Origin: Nansenia antarctica
Lineage: Eukaryota; Chordata; Actinopteri; Argentiniformes; Microstomatidae
Direction of reading: 5' to 3'
Length of the DNA: 64,000 nt
NCBI GenBank assembly: GCA_963989245.1
Contig: CAXDII010000275.1
Span: 107,501 to 171,500, forward strand
How positions within the stretch are numbered: the stretch's first letter is position 1; every line of letters begins with the position of its first letter. The position numbers were made by a program, and so were the translations under genes. Shown here one piece after another: positions 21,099 to 31,275 of the stretch. The notes beneath the pieces were generated by a model. That model saw only the letters and a program-made list of their open reading frames with translations. It had not been told where the DNA came from and did not search any database.

Positions 21099-22562
21099 GA
21101 ACAGGTGAAACTGTATCTGAGCCATGTCACCTGAGCCTCCGAGTTATGGTAATAAGTTTCCTTGTTAGCTTTCCTCTAGCCACACAGAGGCACACACACA
21201 TAAGCATACAGTACACGTGTGTGTCCGCACACACACAAACACACACGATCAAACACACACATGATATAGGCTAGAGATATCAGACATTTGTGTGAGGAAT
21301 TTGGGGACAGCATCTGAAATCATCTCATTGGTAATAATTGGGAAAAGCTATACAAGCCAAAGATGCTGTAGCCTAAGACTAGACCGGGCTGCTCTTGCAC
21401 AGTGAATAATTAAGCCGTACGCACTCTTTGAGTCCCACCCAACAGTCTTCCACCGTCAACATAACAGTCATCCAACCGTTGTCCCCGCCACATCCTGTCA
21501 CAGATGAACGTCTGACACAGTGATGAGGACAGCTTTAGGAGCGTATCAAGATCCAAGTCGATTTATGTTAAAGACCAGACCAATACCTGGTGATGATATA
21601 CATGACGTAGCCTAATTGTGGCTAGGCTATTTGTTCAGAATGGACAGAATTTATTTAACCCTCCTAACAAACCCGGCTACTGTAGTTCATCATGTGAACA
21701 TGTTGCGTGCGCTGGTTTTGTGTGAGTGGCGTACATACACAGTGCCGTGAGTAAGTAACGGGAAAGTGGAGCATTTCAGTGAAACAATTAGGCTACTATG
21801 ACGTTAAAGTAGAGATGCTCAGCTTTCATTTGAGGGTATTTGTGTACAACATTGGTTTCACCATTTTCGAAATGACAACACTTTTTATACATAGTCCCCC
21901 TAGTTCAGGGGATCAAAGTTACCGGGACAATTGGCTTGACGGGTGTTTCTGGTGAGTCAGATGTGTTCCATCACATCATGTGTGCAGCATAAGAGAGCTG
22001 TCCATGTCTAGTATTGATTCTAGACTTTGTGTTTGCCTTTGGAGTCTGTTATTGCTGTCTGTCAACATGGGGAGTAGGGATGCTCCGATACTGATACCAG
22101 CACTCGTACCCAACGCTGCACTTGTGTACTCGTACTCCGATACATCCGCTCCCGACACCACTACAAGGGCAATGTAACATAACCTCTCTAGCAGGTAGGT
22201 AGAGGAGGAGGGGCGATGTCAGCAGTATGGAGTTATTTTAGGATAAGCGACGATGACGATGACAAAAGTAGAGCAACTGCACACTGTTCTCTGCTGGGTT
22301 CTGTATGTGTGACAGCAGCTGGTGAAAGCAGGAAGAAAGTCGGCGACCGACCAAAATGTTCAAACCTTTATTCTGAAAAATAAGAAAATAAATGTCAGCG
22401 TCGTTGAAAATCAATGACACACTCGCTAGTCGAGCCAAAATATTGCAATGTGATGCATTCGGTGAGTAACCAAACATAACAGTCATCCAACCGTTGTGTG
22501 TCCCTAACATTCTGTCACAGATGGATGTCTGACACAGGAACGAGGACAGGTTTAGGAGCATA
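21099..22562. repeat. Diverged direct duplication, no gene seen
   Basis: 21457-21592 (CATAACAGTCATCCAACCGT through GACCAGACCAATACCTG) recurs at 22472-22565, and after an insertion at 22785-22832. A fragment TAGGGATGCTCCGATACTGA (22076-22165) looks like a hAT end remnant. Confidence 0.55.
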
Positions 22563-22788
22563 ATCGGTTGTTAAGTCTGACGTCACGCAAAAATTCCCCA
22601 CACCAGAGTACTAAAGAGGTAGAATGACAACTCAATCGGTTTTTTTGACTGGGATCTATTCATACAACAAGGGACACAGCACTTTCCCGTTTTCCCATAT
22701 TGTCAGCGTCTTTGAGCCACGGAAAAGCGCTATACAAATATAATTAAATGTTGGACCCAGAAACACGTCACGACTTAACAACCAAATT
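22563..22788. mobile_element. MITE inside the direct duplication
   Basis: Ends GGTTGTTAAGTCTGACGTCA and its near-inverse GTCACGACTTAACAACC. The related copy at 21540-21560 lacks it (GCGTATCAAGATCCAAGTC), giving an approximate empty site. Inside is an L2-like tail (22690-22750). Confidence 0.65.
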
Positions 22789-22871
22789 GAGATCCAAGTC
22801 AAGTCATGTTAAAGACCAGACCAATACCTGTTGAATCAAGGATAGTAACTCTATGATTAAATAACAGTCTA

Positions 22872-23120
22872 CACTGAACAAAATATAAATGAAACACTTT
22901 TCATGAGTTGAAAAGACCTACGATTTTTTCTATGTACACAAAAGGCCTATTTCTCTCAATAGGCCACTCTCTCAAATTGTGTTCACAAAAACGGCATATT
23001 TTAGAGTGGACTTTTTTTCGTTTATTATGTGTGTAGAAAAAGTCTTAGGTCTTTGATTTCAACTTGTGAAAAATTGGAGCAAAAAACCCAAAAGTGTTGC
23101 ATTTATATTTCTGTTCAGTG
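22872..23120. mobile_element. Tc1/mariner-type MITE
   Basis: CACTGAACAAAATATAAATG at the left and its inverse at the right end, flanked by TA on both sides. The middle contains TATTTTAGAGTGGAC, also found in the inverted repeat at 43338-43690, so the two belong to one family. Confidence 0.75.
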
Positions 23121-23477
23121 TAGTAGCCAAATGGGTCATGTGGTAAAGTGCCATTCTTATATTATTTGGGAAGAACGCTGCAATGTATAAAACATGTTTT
23201 TTATTTAAAAATAATTAAACCAATATGTAGGCCTACACAAATACCATCAAATGCAAGTTGGGAATCTACATTTTAACCTCATAGTAACTATAACTATTTA
23301 AAATACAACGTTTTGGAGTATAGAGCCAAAAGAAGAAGAAAATGTTTCACTGTCCTATATTACTGACACAGGGCTGTGTGTGACTGCTCAGGGCCTGGGG
23401 GGGTGAAAGATCCAGTCACAGAGTGAACTAGGTCAGATACAGGGAGAGCTCCAGACACCTCCTCCAAGCGCAACACT
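23121..23477. other. No feature recognised
   Basis: AT-rich sequence, then a GC-richer segment at 23380-23470. No splice-bordered frame found. Confidence 0.35.
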
Positions 23478-23481
23478 TTAA

Positions 23482-23901
23482 GGGTGTGTTCTCACTAGAA
23501 CATTTGCTTCACTTGGAATCGGAGTTTAGGATAAAATTCGCTTTGCTCTGCGTCGTTTGGAGCTGTGAGAACGCGTATTCGAAGTCGCTCCCGGAGCAAA
23601 CAGCCGACGGATGCTCCGCTTCAAAAGGGTGGTTTCGCTCCGGTTAGAAACGACGCATCGAGGCTGTCCATAGGAAAACAACAGCGCATGCGTGTTGATC
23701 TGGATAAGAGCGGGACGAACGGGCAATTTTAAAATGTTCTGACTAATCAACTACCACATCTGTTGCTTCGATTGCGTATGTTACTTCGTTTACATAAAGG
23801 GCTGTGAGAACGCAAATCAGAGAAATAATTTATGCAACAATGTTGCAAACTCATCTACTTGCTCCGGGTCCTGATTCGGACTTTCATGTGAGAACATGAC
23901 C
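23482..23901. mobile_element. TTAA-type MITE, copy 2 of 3
   Basis: Same family as 3341. TTAA flanks on both sides (23478-23481, 23902-23905). Confidence 0.78.
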
Positions 23902-23905
23902 TTAA

Positions 23906-24271
23906 ACTTTCTTTTAATACTACAACCTCCCGACCCCTCAAAACTTACCAACAACTCCAGAACGTCCATTGTTTGACGTTAGAGTGTTTTCCGTTTAAAA
24001 TCATTGAATTAGATCAATATCATGCTGATCAATGCACTGGTTGTGTTTAGTCAGCACTTAAGAATCATGAGAATATCAAAATGTTTTTTTTAAAGAGCTC
24101 CAAATTTTATATTATATAACGACAGACATAATTGGTGTAAATAAAATGAAAACAATTGTATTATTCATGATGATACCAGGCCTAAGACAGCATAGGCCTT
24201 TCAGGCACACACAGCCATAATGACATTTTAGACAGTGTCATGTTACAGCTTACACTTGACCTTTTAACCTA
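23906..24271. other. No feature recognised
   Basis: AT-rich spacer between a MITE and a SINE. Confidence 0.35.
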
Positions 24272-24516
24272 ATTGGACTGACCTATATAGCGCCTTTATA
24301 ACGGCTTCTCATTCACCCATTCACACACACATTCACACACCAATGGCAGCAAGCTGCCATGCAAGGCGCCGGCCGGCCGGCTCACTGAGAGCAATTTGGG
24401 GTTCAGTGTCTTGCCCAAGGACACTTCGACATGTGGCCAGCCAGGGCTCGAACCGCTGATCTGCCAACCTTGTGATCATTAGATGGCGGCTCTACCTCCT
24501 GAGACACAGCCGGCCC
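24272..24516 (-). mobile_element. SINE (tRNA-derived, L2 tail)
   Basis: Head GGGCCGGCTGTGTCTCAGG, a B-box-like GGTTCGAGCCC and the usual tail, with an internal deletion next to the tail. Confidence 0.75.
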
Positions 24517-24925
24517 TTATATGTTGTGGATACTGCAGCTGTAACATGTCTCTGTGTTGTTAGCCTACGTGTTACTTACCGTACTACTACTCTTTTGCAA
24601 AGAAAGGTTGACTAACTAGGCCTACCACTTCCTGTTTTGACCACATTGCTGCTGATTTAGCAAGAGGGCTATGCCACTTCCTGATGTTAGAATCACATCA
24701 GGCTTCCTGCGTATGATGAGACGTCAAGCTTCACCCAACCTACGTCCTCAACATAATTTTCATTCTGCTCATGCTAAAAGATTTACACGAGAGCAAAGTG
24801 GTTCAAATGCCTCGATCAGCAAAAAGGATGATAGCTCAGACAAGGCCAGTGTGCACTGGCCATTGTTAGGATATACACCCCCACCCTCCCCCTAATCCCA
24901 GACCATTATGAGACATTACATACAC

Positions 24926-24930
<5 letters not shown>

Positions 24931-25015
<85 letters not shown>

Positions 25016-25030
25016 AAGACAGAGAGAGAG

Positions 25031-25069
<39 letters not shown>

Positions 25070-25253
25070 CAGAGAGAGAGAGAGAGACAGAGAGAGAGAG
25101 ACACAGAGAGAGACACACAGAGAGAGAGAGACACTGAGAGAGAGAGAGAGAGAGACAGAGAGAGAGAGGGAGAGAGAGAGAGAGACACAGAGAGAGACAG
25201 AGAGAGAGAGAGGGAGACACACAGAGAGAGAGAGACACAGAGAGAGACAGAGA

Positions 25254-25289
<36 letters not shown>

Positions 25290-25338
25290 CAGTGAGAGAG
25301 AGAGACACAAAGAGAGAGAGAGAGAGAGAGAGAGAGAT
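24931..25338. repeat. (GA)n-rich microsatellite, ~400 bp
   Basis: Begins as pure (GA)n and becomes a GAGACA/GAGAAA mosaic. Four long frames over it on both strands are artefacts. Confidence 0.95.
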
Positions 25339-25497
25339 AGCAATGTGTGTCTGAGCTTCTTAAGAACTCAATTATCCCACATCCCACATTTAGTACCACA
25401 GGAGGACTGCTGGGAAATTCACAGTGGACTCCCAACCAAACCATTAGAGAGGAGGGAGGATGGAAGGCCAAACTCTGCAGACAACGACTCTCACCAA

Positions 25498-25850
25498 GAC
25501 AGTTGTTAGAGCTAACGCCATGATGACTTCAGTCCTAAACAGCTCCACAGTTGTTAGAGCTAACCTAGCCATGATGACTTCAGTCCTAAACAGCTCCACA
25601 GTTGTTAGAGCTAACCTAGCCATGATGACTTCAGTCCTAAACAGCTCCACAGTTGTTAGAGCTAACCTAGCCATGATGACTTCAGTCCTAAACAGCTCCA
25701 CAGTTGTTAGAGCTAACCTAGCCATGATGACTTCAGTCCTAAACAGCTCCACAGTTGTTAGCTAACGCCATGATGACTTAAGTCCTAAACAGCTCCACAG
25801 TTGTTAGAGCTAACCTAGCCATGATGACTTCAGTACTAAACAGCTCACAC
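25498..25850. repeat. 51-bp minisatellite, about seven units
   Basis: The unit contains ACAGTTGTTAGAGCTAACCT and AGCCATGATGACTTCAGTCC. 51 is a multiple of three, so frames stay open on both strands. The first and sixth units lack part of AGAGCTAACCTAG. Confidence 0.92.
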
Positions 25851-26283
25851 ACAGTGTGTGCGATTGCAAAGCCCGAAATAAGCAGCACCACAGTAATAAC
25901 GTGGAACATTTCTGATCAGGGCAAAGCGAACAAGGGGACAGCCAGGGTCATCTCAGAGTTAGACTGGGAGCAGCGTGACATATCAGGAAGGACAGGATCT
26001 ATGATAATAACTTAATCATAAACAAGGGAGGTACGCACACTTCCCCTTTCCTGCAATAATAAACCATTATCCTCTAATGGAAAACGACAGGTTGACCTCT
26101 CTAAGGCATTGAAGGGAAGGGAAATGGAAATTAAGCCTGTAACTCGACAGCGTTGTTGGATTCATCAGGACGAGCCTGAGCACTCTGAGCAAAGAGTCAA
26201 CAGGAGTGCAAAGCGCACATGAACGTCTGTTCAGACTACAGAGAGAGTGAGAGTTTGCTAAGAGCTATGTATTGCACCGACTA
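25851..26283. other. No feature recognised
   Basis: Mixed-composition sequence after the minisatellite. The frame continuing from the repeat has no recognisable domain. Confidence 0.35.
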
Positions 26284-26575
26284 AATGGACTGCACTTATA
26301 TAGACTGGCTTATAGAGATATACTTACATAGCGTCCTTTATCTAAAGCACTTTACGACGGCCTCTCATTCACCCGTTCACACACACATTCACACACCAAT
26401 GGCAAGGTAGGCAAGCTACCATGCAAGGCGCTGGCCCGCTCACTGGGAGCAATTTGGAGTTCAGTGTCTTGCCCGAGGACACTTCGACATGTGGCCAGCC
26501 GGGGCTCGAACCGCCGATCTGCCGATCTTGCGATCATTAGAGGTAGATCATCTATCTCCTGCGCCACAGCCGCCC
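26284..26575 (-). mobile_element. SINE (tRNA-derived, L2 tail)
   Basis: Head GGCGGCTGTGGCGCAGGAGA, B box GGTTCGAGCCC, with a duplicated tail segment (CTTATATAGACTGGCTTATA). Confidence 0.75.
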
Positions 26576-27007
26576 AAGAGCTCTGTGTTGCACAAACTAG
26601 ATATGAAAACAGCAGGTAGGGCCTACATGGTCTCTATATACAGTATATAGATCAAACCTCACAATCAACTAACTAGGTCTACGCAACTGGATACCTCACA
26701 CCATCTACAACACACTATAGTACTGCACTGCAATAGGACTCATAAGATACTTAAGACACTTAAGAGGGGAATGTAGCATAATCCTGAGCCTAAATCAGAT
26801 GAATGATGTTCTGAGTGTGATTATAAAGAGCTTAGCATGATTACTCCATATAGCCTAGGCCTAGCAATACACTGCAGACAACCTGAGATGATGGGGGTGC
26901 ATGAATGGCTTTAAATGGCCACAAGGGGAACAAAACCAACAAGCTCCTCAGCAGGATAGGGTGAACACACAAGTGGTCCTCTTTTGGGGATATCAAGCCT
27001 CGATGGT

Positions 27008-27255
27008 AAATGGAGTGACTTATATAGCGCCTTATTCCAAAGCGCTTTACAACGGCCTCTTATTCACCCATTCACACACCAATGGCGGCAAGCTGCCATG
27101 CAAGGCGCCGGCCCGCTCACTGGGAGCAATTTAGGGGTTCAGTGTCTTGCCCAAGGACACTTCGACATGTGGCCAGCCGGGGCTCGAACCGCCAATCTGC
27201 CGATCTTGCGATCATTAGACGACGGCTCTACCTCCTGAGCCACAGCCGCCCCGGG
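27008..27255 (-). mobile_element. SINE (tRNA-derived, L2 tail)
   Basis: The head GGGGCGGCTGTGGCTCAGG carries a good A box (TGGCTCAGGAGG). The B box is GGTTCGAGCCC and the tail ends near 27010. It gives the clearest view of the family's A box. Confidence 0.8.
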
Positions 27256-27309
27256 CGGCTTCTGTCATGCACCCCCAATGTGTTAGATAATTAACATAGG
27301 GTCGTCTAA

Positions 27310-27724
27310 GGGGGTGTTCTCACTAGAACATTTGCTTCACTTGAAACGGAGTTTAGGATAAAGTTCGCTTTGCTCTGCGTCGTTTGGAGCTGTGAGAACG
27401 CGCATTCGAAGTCGCTCCCGCAGCAAAGAACCATGCTTGAAAAGGGTGGTTTCGCTTCGGTTAGAAACGACACATCCATCACTTTGCTTCACTTCGCTTT
27501 TGGTGAGAACGCTGCCCGAGGCAGAGATAAGAGAGGGATGAACGGGCAATTTTCAATTTTTCTGACCAATCAACTACCACGTCTGTTGCTTCGATTGCGT
27601 ATGTTACTTCGTTTACATAAAGGGCTGTGAGAACGCAAATCAGAGAAATAATTTATGCAACAATGTTGCTAACTCATCCACTTGCTCCGGGTCCTGATTC
27701 AGACTTTCACGTGAGAACATGACC
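27310..27724. mobile_element. TTAA-type MITE, copy 3 of 3
   Basis: Same family as 3341 and 23482, with TTAA at the right flank. The middle differs (a small replacement around 27430-27530). Confidence 0.72.
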
Positions 27725-27728
27725 TTAA

Positions 27729-28494
27729 TGTTTTTGCCATCATTACAGATCTTTTATTGCTTTTTCTGCAAAATTTTACATGAGGGTTGGGCGCTAATAC
27801 CATATACCATGGCATTTGAAAATAGCAACAGTGTCCATTTCAAAACAGTCATAAAAAAAACTGATGTGTGTACAATATATATCATAAATGCCTTAAGAGT
27901 GTTTTCTAGCAATAGTAATAGCATAATAACAATATAGGCTACTTATATGCCAGCTCCAGGTTACTAGGCTTTCCTTCCACTGCTCCATACGCTAGCATAG
28001 AAAGCTTTTTTATGTAACCACGTTTCCCTAAAACTAAAATATCTGCCCCAAATTAAAATGTAAATATGCCTGCAGAAAGAGTGGGGTGTTAGGTATCATG
28101 ACATGTTCAGTTTGAAACTCTCTTCTGGTTGTTACAATGAGTGAAGTGGATTTACATCCTGTAACAGAATGATGGTAACAGAATGACTACATGCTTCCCT
28201 ACAGAGACGCATCATTGAGGCCTCCTGTCATTGGTGTACATGATGATGTAGGGGAAATAAAACAGGGAAACAAAGGTAGGAATATACAATAGCTATCATT
28301 AAGGTAATAATGTAAAGGGAATTGAGAAAAAAAAAACACAAAACAAGAGAAAAATACATTTGTTTGTACATTGATTAAAATGTATTACATTATTTTTGTG
28401 GTTTATGGTTTGCAGTATATTTTTCTTCATTACAACAATACAATAGCCTAGTATACTTTTGGCAACACAACAATTAATAATAAACTACAAGTAG
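27729..28494. other. No gene recognised
   Basis: AT-rich unique sequence with an A-run at 28330. No exon or terminal repeat seen. Confidence 0.35.
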
Positions 28495-28640
28495 GCTCTT
28501 CAGGCTACACCTTAACTGTTCCTCCTGAGACACTACCACCCCCCAGCACTGCGTCTCCTGAGACACCCGCTTTCCCCTTATACTGGCCTCCTAAGACTTC
28601 TACTGCCCCCCTTGTACTGTCTCTCCAGTGTTAAATAAAA
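28495..28640. repeat. Short-form copy of the repeat expanded at 9117
   Basis: ACACCTTAACTGT, one AGCACTGCGTCTCCTGAGAC unit, then TTCTACTGCCCCCCTTGTAC and CTCTCCAGTGT, in the same order as at 9104-9480. Confidence 0.7.
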
Positions 28641-29285
28641 AAATTAAATAGCAATAATAATAATAATAATTCACGACGACTGCCAGTGGCCCCTGGCCTG
28701 AGCTGGATTACTCTTCCTGCTAGAACTGGTGAATTGATGATTCACATCCTTAGTCAAATGTATTGATTGTAAAGGCCAATGCACACAGCGTGCGATTTCT
28801 GTTGCGCGACAACATTCCATTGCAACGCACACGGCGTGCGATGCGATTTTTGTTGCACCGCAAAATTCAATTTTCAACTCACACCATTGAAGTCTATGAG
28901 AAAATCATAAAAAATCGCATCCCAATGCACACGGCGTGCGATGCAATTTCTGTTGCACCTCAACATTCCATTCTCAATTGTTACGTAGTCGGACTAGGCA
29001 GGCTGATTACAATAGGCTCTACCAATATTGCTTGCCTTGCTTCCACAATTTCTACAAGATACAACTGGACATATTGTGATAAAATATGTGGGTCCCCTGA
29101 TTTAGGGGTATTGGTAAAATGTCAGGAGAGGGAGCGCACAAAACACACAGCCAGAAAGGTGTATTATAAAAGCCACTTTATTAATATGGGCGATGATCAG
29201 GCGGACATAGATTCGGAGGACGGCATAGTTCAATAAGTTAGACTTGGTTTCCCTAATTACCATTACAAACAGTGTACAAAAAAGG

Positions 29286-29727
29286 TGTAGAATATTTTCT
29301 CTGTTTGGTGATTAACAATGAGGTAAAAACTCCTGGCCAAAGTTTAAGAGTATTTATTCAAAAAAGATCGGGTCCTCAGATTACAGGATCAGGTTTACAC
29401 ACAAACAGTCACGTCGTGGGCAGAGGAAGACAAAAACAGAGCCAGGAGCTCCTCAGCACAGGATTTTATAGCGGCCTCTCAGCCAATCACATCACAGTAT
29501 GTTCTTGGCCAATCGTGATCCTTCCTTCTAGGCCTCTGATTGGCCTAGACCCTCGGGGGCGTGCATGTGCGTGTGTGTGTGTCTGCGCATGTGCGACAAT
29601 TGCTTATCAGGTCTCCCCGCGATCATTTGTAATAATATGTATGTATATATATATAAAAATATACGTTAATATATGTGTAAGATATACGTTATATAAGAAG
29701 GCTATTAATGTGTAAAAATATACGACA
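29286..29727 (-). repeat. 3' LTR of the retrovirus
   Basis: Copy of the 5' LTR with one visible substitution, followed on the minus-strand 3' side by the target duplication. Confidence 0.9.
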
Positions 29728-29742
29728 CATCCCCCCTCGGAC
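29728..29742 (-). other. Polypurine tract
   Basis: GAGGGGGGATG directly precedes the 3' LTR on the minus strand. Confidence 0.7.
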
Positions 29743-29819
29743 CACCCAGAGGGTGTTCCGAAACTAAATGATCACAAACCAAAACAAAAACACAAACCTC
29801 ACATATCACAGCTAAGAAA

Positions 29820-29857
<38 letters not shown>

Positions 29858-30263
29858 AAAAAAATAAATAAAAAAATAAAAAAATAACTATTAAGAACCC
29901 AAAGACATCATGCAAAAAATAGAAACCAACCAATAATAAAAAGAATCTTGAAAATAACAATCACAATTAAACTAAACACAGTCCATCATGCACAAATTAA
30001 TATAGAAACTTCCAACGACCGATGTTTTCTTTGTCCTTGAAGCGCCAGGGACAGAGGTTACTAGCACATGAACCCAGTTGGAGAACAGCCTTTACCGCTG
30101 TCTCAGATTGATATCCTTTCCCAGTCAAGAGCGTTTTCTTCGTTGTGCTAGGAACAGAACCGCTTTCCTATCTTTGCATAACCACCACACCACTTCTCAA
30201 CTGACATCAATCACATGATATAGAAAGAAACAAACAGTAATCGAAGCAAATAATCATAAAACA

Positions 30264-30782
30264 TCACTTAATAAACAAATCATCAAAGGAGGAAACAAAA
30301 TCAGAAAGCAAAACAGAATCCAGCTTTTGCTCATCAGCTATGTTGGTCAACATTAAAGCATTAATAGGAACATCAGAAATACACTTTCCACAACATTTGA
30401 TCAAAATACCAAGTAACATAATACAGATGATAATGACAACAAAAATAATAGCGACGGACCTGATCATATTACCAATACCTGAAAAAGCAGAATCAAAGAA
30501 ATCTAACATATTCCAACCGTGTTCTTTATGTAAATCCTCTACACCCTTCTTGTTAGATTCATGAAAATCATACAAAGCGTTATCAGAATCCGAAATATAA
30601 CTGCAGCATTCACCGCCTATCAAAGCACAAGTACCACCCTGACTGGCCAAAATAATGTCCAAAGCCATACGATATAGAAATAAACAAACAATACACAAAT
30701 AATGACATTCAGTTATCATAACACATAATTCCCCAACAGTAAGCACAGGACAAAGGGAATGCATTAATGCATAGATCTTCAC
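30264..30782 (-). pseudogene. env remnant: Envelope transmembrane-subunit remnant
   Basis: 172 residues (from a GTG) with a C-x6-CC pair (CALIGGECC) preceded by a LILASQ-like helix, and one membrane span (about 110-130) followed by a cysteine-rich KCCGKC cytoplasmic start. These are features of gamma/epsilon-type retroviral TM subunits. No surface subunit or fusion peptide region is visible upstream, so it is not a functional envelope. Confidence 0.7.
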
Positions 30783-30783
30783 C

Positions 30784-31275
30784 TCAGGTGAGGACTAGTC
30801 TTCTGAAAAGTTCATTAACGTGGACTGAGTGACTGATTTTCCAAAAACAGTCAATGAGGCCCTGTCTCCTAAGAAAGTCAAAAATCATGTCTGCTATAAT
30901 AGGTGCTCCTATCTTAGCAAAATAAGTTTCCCATGCCCCTAAGACCGTTTCCAGCCATGCTATCATCTGCTGTCCATTCCCGTCGTTCCCTTTGATCTGC
31001 TGCTTCACTACCCTATTCATAGTCTTTAATCTTTTCCTAACTGGTCGTCGTCCGTCAGTGTCATTGAGGTTCAGGCAGCCGCCTGGTCCCCTCCCACGCT
31101 GATCAAGGTCTGGGGAGTTGCCCTCAGCATCATCTGAAGCATGATGCAGGTACTCGCCCGCATCCCCAGTAGCACAGGTGTCCAGGCTTTGGACACCCCC
31201 AGGCTGGACCTCCAGACTGTCAACACTCTCTGCTTCGTTGGTTTCTGGTTCATTGGCATCTGGACAGCTTTCCAC
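30784..31275 (-). CDS. Retroviral frame of unknown role (163 aa)
   Basis: Acidic N-terminal third, then a basic RRPVRKR stretch and a helical, hydrophobic C-terminal part. It lies between pol and env remnants, overlapping the former by 26 bases in another frame. It may be a scrambled integrase/envelope junction or an accessory protein; I recognise no domain. Confidence 0.4.
   Translation of the reverse strand: MESCPDANEPETNEAESVDSLEVQPGGVQSLDTCATGDAGEYLHHASDDAEGNSPDLDQRGRGPGGCLNLNDTDGRRPVRKRLKTMNRVVKQQIKGNDGNGQQMIAWLETVLGAWETYFAKIGAPIIADMIFDFLRRQGLIDCFWKISHSVHVNELFRRLVLT

Noticed and set aside
24866..25471. Several long frames of SLSLS / RERER type
   Set aside because: Translation of a GA/CT microsatellite in different frames.
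25444..25765. Repeat proteins on both strands
   Set aside because: 51-bp minisatellite, divisible by three, keeps frames open by chance.
29272..29715. 147-codon frame, with a near copy at 36437-37009
   Set aside because: It is the antisense of the retroviral LTRs.
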